Positions 54,673-63,325 of a DNA stretch of 64,000 nt are shown one piece after another. The notes beneath the pieces were generated by a model, which searched no databases, was not told where the DNA came from, and saw nothing but the letters and a program-made list of their open reading frames with translations. The position numbers and the translations under genes are program-made. The DNA is taken from the NCBI RefSeq assembly GCF_000814475.1, contig NZ_JSVC01000009.1, forward strand, positions 235,148 to 299,147, in the 5' to 3' direction. This DNA is from Flavihumibacter solisilvae (GTDB lineage Bacteria; Bacteroidota; Bacteroidia; Chitinophagales; Chitinophagaceae). Each line of letters opens with the position of its first letter. The stretch's first letter is position 1.

Positions 54673-55749
54673 ATGTTCCTTCCAAGTTATTTCCGCTCTT
54701 CCGTTACATTGATTGCGTTAGGCGTCATCGGACTGGTATCCTGCAAAGCAGATGGTGAAAAGAAAATCGGCCCGCCGGCACCCGGTGCTGGTCCACGTGG
54801 CGGCAACCAGCCGACCCGGGTCGAAGCTTTCCTGGTAAAAGAGGCAAGTGTGAGTGAAAAACTGGAAGTACCGGGAAGTCTTATTCCCTTTGAATCAACA
54901 GAACTGCGTCCCGAAGTTTCCGGCCGTATCACACAGCTTAATATAAGGGAAGGTCAATCTGTTCCGCAGGGTGCATTGCTGGTGAAGCTGTACGACGGCG
55001 ACCTGCAGGCGCAATTAAAAAAACTGCAGGTGCAGCTGGAGATGAATGAAAAGACTGCACAGCGCCAGGCTGAGCTGTTAAAAATCGACGGGATCAGCAA
55101 ACAGGAATATGATTTGAGCGTATTAGAGGTGAACAATATCAAAGCCGATATGGAGCTGATCCGCACATCCATTGCCAAAACAGAGATCAGGGCACCGTTC
55201 GCCGGGCGGATCGGGCTGCGGAATGTGAGCATGGGCGCATACGTTACCCCTGCTACCCTGATCACGGTTATCCGCCAGGAAGAACAACTCAAACTGGAAT
55301 TCACAGTTCCTGAAAAATACAGCAGCAAGATCAGCGCTGGCAAACAGGTACAGTTCACTGTTGAGGGATTGGGCAAGCCGATCTTCGCGAAAGTAATAGC
55401 CACAGAAGAAGCGGTTACGGAAGACACCCGCAGCCTGAAAGTAAGATCGGTAGTGCAGGGTAAGGCAGCGCAGCTCATTCCTGGTGCGTTTGCGAAAGTG
55501 CAGCTCGATTTCGGGAAAGACGACAACGCCATCATGATTCCATCGCAGGCAGTGATACCGCAGGCGAGGTATAAAAAAGTGATCGTGTACCGGGGCGGAA
55601 CTGCCAAATTTGAAACCGTAACTACGGGCGTACGCGATTCGACCTATGTTCAGATCACATCGGGTATCCAGAAGGGCGATACCGTTGTAATAACCGGCCT
55701 CTTATCCATTAAACCGGAAGGGAAACTAGAAATTACCAAACTGAATTAA
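54673..55749 (+). CDS. RND efflux periplasmic adaptor (HlyD/AcrA family)
   Basis: 358 residues with a lipoprotein-like start (GVIGLVSC, Cys near 25). Order: lipoyl half (RPEVSGRITQLNIREGQSVP, about 78-97), helical hairpin (about 110-165), second lipoyl half (IRAPFAGRIGLRNV, about 171-184), beta-barrel and membrane-proximal domain to the C-terminus. It connects the inner-membrane pump to TolC. First gene of the efflux operon; 5 bases before the pump gene. No regulator lies next to it. Confidence 0.94.
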   Translation: MFLPSYFRSSVTLIALGVIGLVSCKADGEKKIGPPAPGAGPRGGNQPTRVEAFLVKEASVSEKLEVPGSLIPFESTELRPEVSGRITQLNIREGQSVPQGALLVKLYDGDLQAQLKKLQVQLEMNEKTAQRQAELLKIDGISKQEYDLSVLEVNNIKADMELIRTSIAKTEIRAPFAGRIGLRNVSMGAYVTPATLITVIRQEEQLKLEFTVPEKYSSKISAGKQVQFTVEGLGKPIFAKVIATEEAVTEDTRSLKVRSVVQGKAAQLIPGAFAKVQLDFGKDDNAIMIPSQAVIPQARYKKVIVYRGGTAKFETVTTGVRDSTYVQITSGIQKGDTVVITGLLSIKPEGKLEITKLN

Positions 55750-55754
55750 GTAGC

Positions 55755-58700
55755 ATGAATATTTCAGAACTGAGCTTAAGGCGGCCGGTGCTGGCGATCG
55801 TGCTGAACATCGTCATCATCGTCTTCGGTCTTATTGGTTATAAATTCCTTGGCGTCCGGGACTATCCCGCTATTGACCCGCCAATCGTGAACGTGCGTAC
55901 CTCCTATCCTGGGGCGAACGCGGATATCATTGAGTCGCAGATTACCGAGCCGCTGGAGAAATCCATCAACGGGATCGCCGGTGTAAAGAATATTACCTCG
56001 AGCAGCAGCCAGGGCTCCAGCAGCATCACGGTTGAATTTGACCTGTCCATCGACCTCGAAGCTGCCGCCAATGATGTGCGTGACAAGGTATCGCAGGCAG
56101 TACGTTCGCTGCCTGAAGATCTTGATGCGCCGCCAGTAGTGGCAAAGGCCGATGCGAGTGCCGACTTCATCCTGGCAATGACTGTGCAGAGCAACACCCG
56201 CAACCAGTTGCAGGTAACAGAATATGCCACCAACAACCTGCTGGAAAGGTTGCAGACCATTCCCGGCGTGAGCGGCATCCAGATCTGGGGGGAAAAGAAA
56301 TATGCCATGCGGATCTGGTTCGACCCCGCGAAGCTTTCGGCATACGGCCTTACTCCCGGTGATGTGCAGACGGCATTACGCGCGCAGAATATTGAGCTTC
56401 CCTCCGGTAAAATTGCCGGGAACGCGACCGAACTTTCGGTGCGCACTTTCGGTCAGCTCAATACAGAAGAGGAATTCAACAATATCATAGTTAAGAATGT
56501 GAACGGCGCCGATATCAAACTGAAAGATATCGGTGAAGCGGTGCTGGGTCCGGAGAACGAAGAAACGATCCTGAAGGAAAGCACGATCCCCATGATCGCG
56601 CTGGCGATCATTCCGCAGCCCGGATCAAACTATGTGGCCATCAGCGATGAATTTTACAAACGCTACGAACAGATCAAGAAAGAAGTGCCGGATGACCTGA
56701 CACTCGATATTGCGCTCGACCAGACGAAATTCATCAAGCGGTCGATCTTAGAAGTGGAAGAAACGCTGATCATTGCCTTCGTACTAGTGGTGTTGATCAT
56801 CTATTTCTTCTTCCGCGACTGGATCATTGCCATCCGCCCGCTGATCGATATCCCGGTTTCACTGATAGGTGCCTTCTTTATCATGTACCTGTTCGGGTTT
56901 ACGATCAACGTACTGACCTTGCTGGCGATCGTACTGGCGACGGGACTTGTAGTGGATGACGGGATCGTGGTGACCGAGAACATCTTCAAGAAGATGGAGA
57001 AGGGAATGGACAAGTGGCAGGCCGCCAAGGAAGGTTCCAAAGAAATTTATTTCGCGGTAATTGCGACTTCAATCACACTTGCGGTGGTATTCCTGCCGAT
57101 CGTGTTCCTGCAGGGATTCGTGGGCAGGCTGTTCCGGGAATTCGGGATCGTGGTAGCAGGCGCGGTATTGATCTCCGCCTTTGTGTCGCTGACCCTGACG
57201 CCGGTACTGAACGTGAAGCTGACCCGGAAAGTGCACAAGCATTCCTGGTTCTATCTTAAGACAGAGCCCTTCTTCCGCTGGATGGAGGAAAGCTACCGCA
57301 GAACACTGACGGCATTCATGAAGGCGCGCTGGCTGGCATTCGTAATGATCTCCGCTTGTTTCGCCATCATTTATTTTATTGGCAAAAATATGCAGTCGGA
57401 GCTGGCGCCGATGGAAGACCGAAGCCAGTTCAGGTTGTCGATCACTGCACCGGAAGGCACTTCGTTCGATTACATGGATAAATATGTGGACCGGATCGGC
57501 CAGTTCATCGTTGATTCCGTTCCTGAGAAGAAAGTGATGATCACGGTGACCGCACCTGGCTTTACCGGATCTGGCTCTGTGAATACCGGCTTCCTCCGGA
57601 TGTTGATGGTTGACCCCGAAGAAAGGGAACGCAGTCAGCAGGAAGTTGTGGATATGGTGAACAGGAACCTGCCGAAATTCAACGAGGGACGGACATTCGC
57701 CATGCAGGAACAGACCATTTCGGTTAACCGCCGGGGTGGATTGCCCGTGCAGTTCGTTATCCAGAACGTGAACTTCGGCAAGATCAGCGAGGTGCTTCCC
57801 AAATTCATGGATGAGGCCAACAAGAGCCCGATCTTCCAGGGCGTGGATGTGGACTTAAAGTTCAACAAACCGGAGCTCCGGGTGAATATCGATCGCCTCA
57901 AGGCAAGCCAGCTTGGTGTGTCCATTGAAGATGTGTCACAGACCCTGCAGCTCGCACTGAGTAACCGCAGGCTGGGATATTTTACCCGGAACGGCAAACA
58001 GTACCAGGTGATCGGCCAGCTCGCAAGAAGCGACCGCGATGAACCCACTGACCTGAAAACGGTATATGTGAGAGGTGCTGGCGGGCAGATCATTTCGCTC
58101 GACAATATTGTTTCGTTTGAAGAGGAAACCACCCCTCCTACCATTTACCACTTCAACAGGTATAAATCAGCAACAGTCAGCGCGGGTCTCGCGCCAGGAA
58201 AGACCATTGGTGACGGAATTAAAGAAATGCAAAGCATAGCGGACAAGATGCTGGATGAAAGCTTCTCCACTTCACTGGCTGGATCTTCACGCGATTTTGC
58301 GGAAAGTTCAAGCAATACCAGCTTTGCGTTCCTGCTGGCACTGGGACTGATCTTCCTGATCCTTGCCGCGCAGTTCGAAAGCTTCATTGACCCGCTGATC
58401 ATTATGATCACGGTACCACTGGCCATTGCGGGTGCGCTGTTGTCGTTGTGGATCTTTGATCAAACGCTCAATATCTTCTCCCAGATAGGAATGATCATGC
58501 TGATCGGTCTCGTTACGAAGAACGGGATCCTGATCGTGGAATTCGCCAACCATAAACGGATGGAAGGAGTTGCAAAGAGTCCGGCTGTGATCGACGCGGC
58601 AGTAAGCAGGCTGCGACCGATTCTCATGACCAGCCTGGCCATGTCACTTGGCGCGTTGCCACTGGCATTGTCTCTCGGCGCAGCATCAACCAGCCGGATT

Positions 58701-58847
58701 CCCTTAGGGATCGTGATCGTAGGCGGTATCATGTTCTCGCTTGTGCTTACGCTGTACGTGATTCCGGCGATGTATTCCTATCTTTCTTCAAAGAAGAAGG
58801 CCCACAGTGAACTGGACGAAGTAATAACGGTGCCTGTATCGGCCTAA
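55755..58847 (+). CDS. RND efflux permease (HAE1/AcrB-like family)
   Basis: 1030 residues. Twelve membrane helices in two sets (first helix at 10-30, then about 335-560; second set at 855-1010) around two large periplasmic pore loops. RND motifs: GIAGVKNITSSSSQGSSSIT near 73-92, GLVVDDGIVVTENIFKKME with the proton-relay Asp pair (about 400-420), and GIVTKNGILIVEFANH in the C-terminal half. It pumps drugs or other toxic compounds out using proton motive force. Confidence 0.96.
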   Translation: MNISELSLRRPVLAIVLNIVIIVFGLIGYKFLGVRDYPAIDPPIVNVRTSYPGANADIIESQITEPLEKSINGIAGVKNITSSSSQGSSSITVEFDLSIDLEAAANDVRDKVSQAVRSLPEDLDAPPVVAKADASADFILAMTVQSNTRNQLQVTEYATNNLLERLQTIPGVSGIQIWGEKKYAMRIWFDPAKLSAYGLTPGDVQTALRAQNIELPSGKIAGNATELSVRTFGQLNTEEEFNNIIVKNVNGADIKLKDIGEAVLGPENEETILKESTIPMIALAIIPQPGSNYVAISDEFYKRYEQIKKEVPDDLTLDIALDQTKFIKRSILEVEETLIIAFVLVVLIIYFFFRDWIIAIRPLIDIPVSLIGAFFIMYLFGFTINVLTLLAIVLATGLVVDDGIVVTENIFKKMEKGMDKWQAAKEGSKEIYFAVIATSITLAVVFLPIVFLQGFVGRLFREFGIVVAGAVLISAFVSLTLTPVLNVKLTRKVHKHSWFYLKTEPFFRWMEESYRRTLTAFMKARWLAFVMISACFAIIYFIGKNMQSELAPMEDRSQFRLSITAPEGTSFDYMDKYVDRIGQFIVDSVPEKKVMITVTAPGFTGSGSVNTGFLRMLMVDPEERERSQQEVVDMVNRNLPKFNEGRTFAMQEQTISVNRRGGLPVQFVIQNVNFGKISEVLPKFMDEANKSPIFQGVDVDLKFNKPELRVNIDRLKASQLGVSIEDVSQTLQLALSNRRLGYFTRNGKQYQVIGQLARSDRDEPTDLKTVYVRGAGGQIISLDNIVSFEEETTPPTIYHFNRYKSATVSAGLAPGKTIGDGIKEMQSIADKMLDESFSTSLAGSSRDFAESSSNTSFAFLLALGLIFLILAAQFESFIDPLIIMITVPLAIAGALLSLWIFDQTLNIFSQIGMIMLIGLVTKNGILIVEFANHKRMEGVAKSPAVIDAAVSRLRPILMTSLAMSLGALPLALSLGAASTSRIPLGIVIVGGIMFSLVLTLYVIPAMYSYLSSKKKAHSELDEVITVPVSA

Positions 58848-58857
58848 AAGTAATTTT

Positions 58858-60177
58858 ATGAAACCCAAAATAGGATCCCTTCTTTTTGTCCTGCTGACGC
58901 TTGCAGGTACCGCAAGGTCGCAGGATTTGCTGAGCCTCGAGGAGGCAATTGTGCTTGCATTAAAGAACAACTATGATATCCGGCTGGCGCGGAATGACTC
59001 AGCGTCGTTTGCACTGGATGATTCCTACGCGAACTGGGCATATGCACCGCGGTTAAACGCAACCGCGTCGAAGGTCTGGAATAATAATGCCCAGAAACAG
59101 GAATTGGCAAATGGGACCAAACGCGATACGTCAGGACTGAAATCAAATGTTTTACAGTCATCGATCAACCTGAACTGGACACTGTTCGACGGACTGAAAA
59201 TGTTCGCCACCCGTGAGCGGGTAGCCGAACTGGAAAGACTCGGTGCACTTGGCGTTAAGAACCAGGTAGTGAATACCGTTGCGGAAGTGGTGACGAACTA
59301 CTATGGGATCGTGCGCCAGAAGCAGCAACTGCAGGCCATCATCGAGCAGAAGAGCATCAGTGAGGAAAGGGTTAAGCTGGCCGACAAAAAGCTGAGTGTG
59401 GGTCTCGGTGCGAAACCCGAACTGTTGCAGGCGAAGGTCGATCTCAACGCCTTTACGGCGGCACAGCTGCAACAGAACACACTGATTGCCCAGTTGAAGG
59501 AGACCCTGAACCAACTGATCGGGCTGGACAAAAGCGCCCACTACGATGTGCTGGATAGCATTCCCATTAACCAGGATCTTACGCTTGAAAATGTGCGCAA
59601 TAACCTGGAGAAAACGAACCCGCAGCTGCTGATCGCCCAAAAGAATATCTCCATTGCAGAGCTGATCTACAAGGAGCGTCGCGGCGACCGTTTCCCCGTG
59701 GTGAGTTTCAACTCGGCATATAATTTCAGCCGTAACGAGAATAAGGCGGTGATCAACAACTTTACGCCACTGTTCAACCAGAACAGCGGACTGAACTACG
59801 GCTTCAGCATGCAGATCCCGATCTTCAATGGCTTCAACGCAAAGCGGCTGCAGCAGCAGGCCAGGCTTGACGTGATGCAGCAGGAGATCCTGTTCGACAA
59901 CCAGCGTACGTTGCTGGATGTGCAGGTGAACAATGCCTTCCGCGACTACGAGCTGCAGAAGAGGAACCTTGACCTGGAAGACGATAATATCGTGCTGGCC
60001 AAGGAAAACGTGTTCATTGCGCTCGAGCGGTTCAAGCAGGGAGTGAGCACCTACATAGAGTTGCGTGAAGCGCAGATCAGCCTGAACGATGCCTACAACC
60101 GACTGATCGCAGCGCGATTCAATGCAAAAGTTGCAGAGGTGGAACTGATGCGCCTGAAGGGCGAGCTGATCCGTTAA
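58858..60177 (+). CDS. TolC-family outer membrane channel of the RND operon
   Basis: 439 residues: signal peptide (1-21), then the two OEP helical repeats (about 25-230 and 245-430) with the usual NNYDIRLARNDSASF opening and repeated Gln/Ala/Leu helices. It completes the tripartite pump; it starts 10 bases after the pump gene. The stop overlaps the convergent gene at 60174. Confidence 0.93.
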   Translation: MKPKIGSLLFVLLTLAGTARSQDLLSLEEAIVLALKNNYDIRLARNDSASFALDDSYANWAYAPRLNATASKVWNNNAQKQELANGTKRDTSGLKSNVLQSSINLNWTLFDGLKMFATRERVAELERLGALGVKNQVVNTVAEVVTNYYGIVRQKQQLQAIIEQKSISEERVKLADKKLSVGLGAKPELLQAKVDLNAFTAAQLQQNTLIAQLKETLNQLIGLDKSAHYDVLDSIPINQDLTLENVRNNLEKTNPQLLIAQKNISIAELIYKERRGDRFPVVSFNSAYNFSRNENKAVINNFTPLFNQNSGLNYGFSMQIPIFNGFNAKRLQQQARLDVMQQEILFDNQRTLLDVQVNNAFRDYELQKRNLDLEDDNIVLAKENVFIALERFKQGVSTYIELREAQISLNDAYNRLIAARFNAKVAEVELMRLKGELIR

Positions 60178-60752
60178 TCGACAATTGCCTCAAGGCTGGT
60201 TGAATTACCGGCAAGGTCATACGCAGTTGCGACAATGCGGCTGCCCTTTTCGGGGGTATTAAGTTCAGTGGCAATATATTTCCAGCGAACCCAGCCGTGT
60301 TGTTTGTCAGTTGCGGGGCCTTCTTCCACGAGTGTGCCGGTGGAATTATAAATAGCAACCCATACCCCGGCAACCATGAAGTCATCATCCACGTCAATAA
60401 TGATTTCGTTTCCCGGCTTCCCGGAATATAAATTGATCCGGAGGTCCTCAACTTCCGGCTTACCAAAAAAGTCTCTTACCGCCAGGTTGTGTGCGTTCAG
60501 CTTGCTGCCTCTTTTTGCTGCTCCCTCCTCGTAAAAGTGGGCGAGTTTGGGGTCGTCCAATGCTTTCCGTGCATAGATGTCCGCTTCGGCCATCATTTGC
60601 CGCGCCCTTTGCTGGGCGGGGGTACCCGGACCAGGTCTTTTGCGGGGGCGCATGCAGACGATAGTTTCACCTTTCCATTGTTTAGTATAAAAATAGTTTC
60701 CCAGTCCACCGTTAGCTCCATACATGAGCATGTTTTTACTAAGTTTTGCCAT
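60174..60752 (-). CDS. Hypothetical protein (192 aa)
   Basis: Starts with MAKLSKNMLMYGANGGLGNY and has no signal peptide. The first half is basic with a helical pattern (PAQQRARQMMAEADIYARKA); the second half (about 100-192) is strand-rich (IIIDVDDDFMVAGVWVAIYN), like an Ig-type or C2-type sandwich. Similar proteins are seen in related Bacteroidota, often in several copies per genome. No named domain; function unknown. Convergent with the RND operon. Confidence 0.75.
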   Translation of the reverse strand: MAKLSKNMLMYGANGGLGNYFYTKQWKGETIVCMRPRKRPGPGTPAQQRARQMMAEADIYARKALDDPKLAHFYEEGAAKRGSKLNAHNLAVRDFFGKPEVEDLRINLYSGKPGNEIIIDVDDDFMVAGVWVAIYNSTGTLVEEGPATDKQHGWVRWKYIATELNTPEKGSRIVATAYDLAGNSTSLEAIVD

Positions 60753-61540
60753 GGTTGGTTTTAAAATGGTTTTGAAAGAATATCTGGATTAATCAGTTTC
60801 ATTTTTCATCTTCCTTCCCAACGGTCTTTATTCCGCGAAAAGACGGCAGTTCTCTGGAAAGGGCCTGCAAAGGGTCTGCAAAGGGCCTGGAAAGGGTCTG
60901 CTAGTCTGCATCCTCCGTGCTTTCTCCGTGCATGCGCCCTGCCCGACAGTGGCCGGCTTCTACGAGACTTGTTCCCGTTTCCTGTTTCCTCCTTGCGCAG
61001 CCCCACTTTAGCCTTATACTACATTTCCGATTTTTAACCTGGGTTGAAAAATGCATTTTGACTTTTTTTGCCGGGTAAGTTTAAACACATGGAATGACAT
61101 TTCCAAGTTTTGGCCTGTCTCCAGACAAAATAGTGCGTAAGCGGGCGATTAAACGGCGCAAGTGGTCGTTTGTAGGTCAATAAGATGGGGTAAAAAAGAT
61201 GGCTCCTTAATCTCCCATATTCCAAATCTGGCCATGAAACAGGCGAAACGCCTTTCCGTGGGCACTCGAAAAACGGAAAAAATGATGATACTTTCTGCTA
61301 TCCGCATTTGCAAATTCCCTTATCCTGGTATATTTTCCCTACGCGAATTAACCGCTGCAACACCTTAACCTTATCCGCACAACTTTCTTAAAAAAGATCC
61401 GTGTGAGTGAGCAGGCGAAGCATTCACTAATTCTCCAGCTATCATATGCGAAACTTCGCAATACCAATAGCGAAAACATTTCATGTTGAATAGCAATGAA
61501 TTGGGGAAATTTGAATTTCGGCTAATTCGTAAATACATTC
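60753..61540. other. Long intergenic region with tandem repeats
   Basis: No gene supported. It holds the 11-bp tandem repeats (60856-60899), a doubled CTCCGTGC further on (about 60912-60931), a perfect hairpin TGCGAA-AC-TTCGCA (61447-61460), and at its right edge a TTCGGC...GTTATAGCC segment resembling the right half of the attC-like sites. Base composition falls towards AT at the right end. Confidence 0.7.
60856..60899. repeat. Tandem 11-bp repeat, four copies
   Basis: GGAAAGGGCCT, GCAAAGGGTCT, GCAAAGGGCCT, GGAAAGGGTCT (consensus G[GC]AAAGGG[CT]CT). The period is the same as the repeat at 5666-5698, but the unit differs. It lies in the non-coding gap after the hypothetical gene at 60174. 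One helical turn per unit could give an evenly spaced protein-binding array or arise by slippage. Confidence 0.88.
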
Positions 61541-62470
61541 GTTATAGCCAATTTTAGAACGACAGTATGCCAATAATCAGAAGTTCAGACCAAAAGAGTC
61601 AAACACTAGACGAATTTTACATCGAATTGACAAGTGAAAAAGCGACTGTTGCTGAACAGGTAATTGGAAAAACTATGCGGGCTTTTATTTCGATGGTGAA
61701 CGAAACATTCCCAATTACAACACTTTATGGTGTGACTTCACATTATTCACTTGTAATACAAGCTACGGACAATTGGGAAGACGGATGGTTTGTGACGGTT
61801 AATAGTATTGGGGACAAAAAGTTTCAGTTTGAGTATAAAATGACTGAAGAACAAAGCCCTTGGAACTACGCTGTCGTAATGGGACAAGCGAACACCATTG
61901 AAGAAGCAAAGAATTATTTGATCATTGCAATGACTGAGAGTGAAGGCTGGACTGATAATAATGAACTAAGAAAACTCTATAATAAATTAAACCGAATAAA
62001 AACAGAGAACCCGAAGTTTACTCTGTGGTTAGAATTTGAAGAAGTTGACCCGATTAATTGGAAAATTGAAAACGAGTTCTGCAATATTCATGTTGACTTA
62101 GAAGACGGGCGACATTATGGACTAAATGTTTGGACATACAAATTCTTAGAAACAGTAATTAACGACAACAAGAAAACAGGACAAAATCTAAACGGATTAT
62201 ATCAAACGCCACCTGATTTATTTGTAAAGGAACTAACGAGAGAATGTATTGAACATACCATTCACGACTTACTCAAAATTGACGATTTAGAGAGTGTCTT
62301 GAACCCAGGAATTTATAACAAACAATTGCATAAATTAAAAAACTGGCTATAACATGGTATTGCCAAAAGCGGGGCTGATGCAATACTATCAAGCTGGCGG
62401 ATGTCAATGAACATTTGTAACTCATTTGAGCGGTAGTGCTGAATTTCCCCGCCTTCGGCAATCCCTAAAC
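61541..62470 (+). mobile_element. Gene cassette 1 (attC-type unit)
   Basis: Begins GTTATAGCCA (61541-61550) and its gene end carries the exact reverse complement TGGCTATAAC (62344-62353), which is the start of the following attC-like repeat. The unit holds one ORF (61567-62352) and ends where the next GTTA begins (62471). Its AT-rich composition differs from the chromosome to the left. This boundary logic is that of integron cassettes (GTTRRRY/RYYYAAC), here with 10 instead of 7 paired bases. Confidence 0.7.
61567..62352 (+). CDS. Cassette-borne hypothetical protein 1 (261 aa)
   Basis: Starts 26 bases inside the unit; its TAA stop lies within the terminal 10-mer TGGCTATAAC, so the last residues NWL are encoded by the cassette end. 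Soluble. Two parts: residues 1-130 alpha/beta (TTLYGVTSHYSLVIQATDNW) and 150-261, which contains DGRHYGLNVWTYKFLETVIN and TPPDLFVKELTRECIEHTIH. This second part recalls families seen beside toxin systems, but I cannot name one. AT-rich codon use. Confidence 0.8.
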   Translation: MPIIRSSDQKSQTLDEFYIELTSEKATVAEQVIGKTMRAFISMVNETFPITTLYGVTSHYSLVIQATDNWEDGWFVTVNSIGDKKFQFEYKMTEEQSPWNYAVVMGQANTIEEAKNYLIIAMTESEGWTDNNELRKLYNKLNRIKTENPKFTLWLEFEEVDPINWKIENEFCNIHVDLEDGRHYGLNVWTYKFLETVINDNKKTGQNLNGLYQTPPDLFVKELTRECIEHTIHDLLKIDDLESVLNPGIYNKQLHKLKNWL

Positions 62471-62480
62471 GTTAGCTGCG
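62344..62480. repeat. attC-like recombination site 1
   Basis: Left end TGGCTATAAC, then arm GGTATTGCCAAAAGCGGGG (62356-62374); about 72 bases of centre; right arm CCCCGCCTTCGGCAATCCC (62447-62465), TAAAC, then GTTAGCTGCG (62471-62480). Arms pair 16 of 19, and two of the three mismatches become G.T pairs if the bottom strand folds. Layout matches integron attC: R''-L''-centre-L'-R'. Confidence 0.72.
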
Positions 62481-63283
62481 ATTCCTTTGAGTGAAACTTT
62501 CTACATTGTTGTGAAACATTCCTGGATAATATGTCTTCTATTCATTGCAACTAATAGCACAGCTCAGAGTTGTGCTCATCTTATTAAACAGCTTGACACA
62601 ATACACAACGATGATCAGATAGGTCGGAGTCAGCTTCAGTTAGTTCAGGCAAAGTTTGGCGGTCAATCAACAGAGATGAATATGCTATTATCAATGATCA
62701 GGAGGAAGGATAGCGTTAATCAACTAAAAGTGGGTTCTATACTTGATAAGTATGGATGGCTGGGACCAGCCGAAATTGGTGCCCAGGGTAATCAAACGTT
62801 ATTCCTCGTAATTCAACATGCTGAAAGGCCGGTCCAGGAAAAATATTTTGACTTAATGAAAAAAGCCGTCGAATCTGGCAAATTAAAAGCAAGTAGCTTT
62901 GCGCTTCTTGAAGATCGACTTGCTTTAAAACAGGGTAAGTATCAAATCTATGGAAGTCAGATACGGTGGGACATGAGTTCCAATTCATATCAAGTTATGC
63001 CTATAAGGGACCCGGAGCATGTAGATATCAGACGAGCAAATGTCGGACTACCTCCTATTTCAGTTTATCTACTTGAATTGGGAATTGAATGGGACATAGT
63101 AAAATATAAAATGTACGTATCAAAACTTGCCCTTGAGCTAGGTCTTAAGAATGAGTAAAACCGCAGCTAACATTGTATTGCTAAAAGCCGGAATAAATAT
63201 TCCTTATTTTCGGAAAGCAAAACACCTTCTAACATTAAGTCGGCTTAAGCTGCTGCACGGCCGGCCTTCAGCAATACCTTAAC
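62471..63283 (+). mobile_element. Gene cassette 2 (attC-type unit)
   Basis: Begins GTTAGCTGCG (62471-62480) and ends at CGCAGCTAAC (63162-63171), its exact reverse complement, before the second attC-like repeat. Holds one gene. The private 10-mer differs from those of cassettes 1 and 3, so the matching ends covary by unit. Confidence 0.7.
62511..63158 (+). CDS. Cassette-borne exported protein, DUF6624-like (215 aa)
   Basis: The frame opens with TTG at 62487, but the GTG at 62511 gives a clean signal peptide MKHSWIICLLFIATNSTAQS, so it is preferred. The mature part matches the DUF6624 pattern: SILDKYGWLGPAEIGAQGNQ, LFLVIQHAERPVQEKYFDLM, LLEDRLALKQGKYQIYGSQI and IRDPEHVDIRRANVGLPPIS. Function of DUF6624 is unknown. 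The stop is 3 bases before the cassette end, so the cassette is tightly packed. Confidence 0.8.
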   Translation: MKHSWIICLLFIATNSTAQSCAHLIKQLDTIHNDDQIGRSQLQLVQAKFGGQSTEMNMLLSMIRRKDSVNQLKVGSILDKYGWLGPAEIGAQGNQTLFLVIQHAERPVQEKYFDLMKKAVESGKLKASSFALLEDRLALKQGKYQIYGSQIRWDMSSNSYQVMPIRDPEHVDIRRANVGLPPISVYLLELGIEWDIVKYKMYVSKLALELGLKNE

Positions 63284-63293
63284 GTTAGTGGCA
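63162..63293. repeat. attC-like recombination site 2
   Basis: Left end CGCAGCTAAC, arm GTATTGCTAAAAGCCGG (63175-63191), centre of about 69 bases, right arm CCGGCCTTCAGCAATAC (63261-63277), CTTAAC, then GTTAGTGGCA (63284-63293). Arms pair 15 of 17, both mismatches at the same places as in site 1 and G.T on the bottom strand. Core blocks are near-identical to site 1, so the two form a family. Confidence 0.75.
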
Positions 63294-63325
63294 ATTATTC
63301 CCTAAACACAAACACACCTATTCAT

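Noticed and set aside
60856..60899. CRISPR-like repeats
   Set aside because: The 11-bp units are directly adjacent with no spacers, so this is a tandem repeat and not a CRISPR array.
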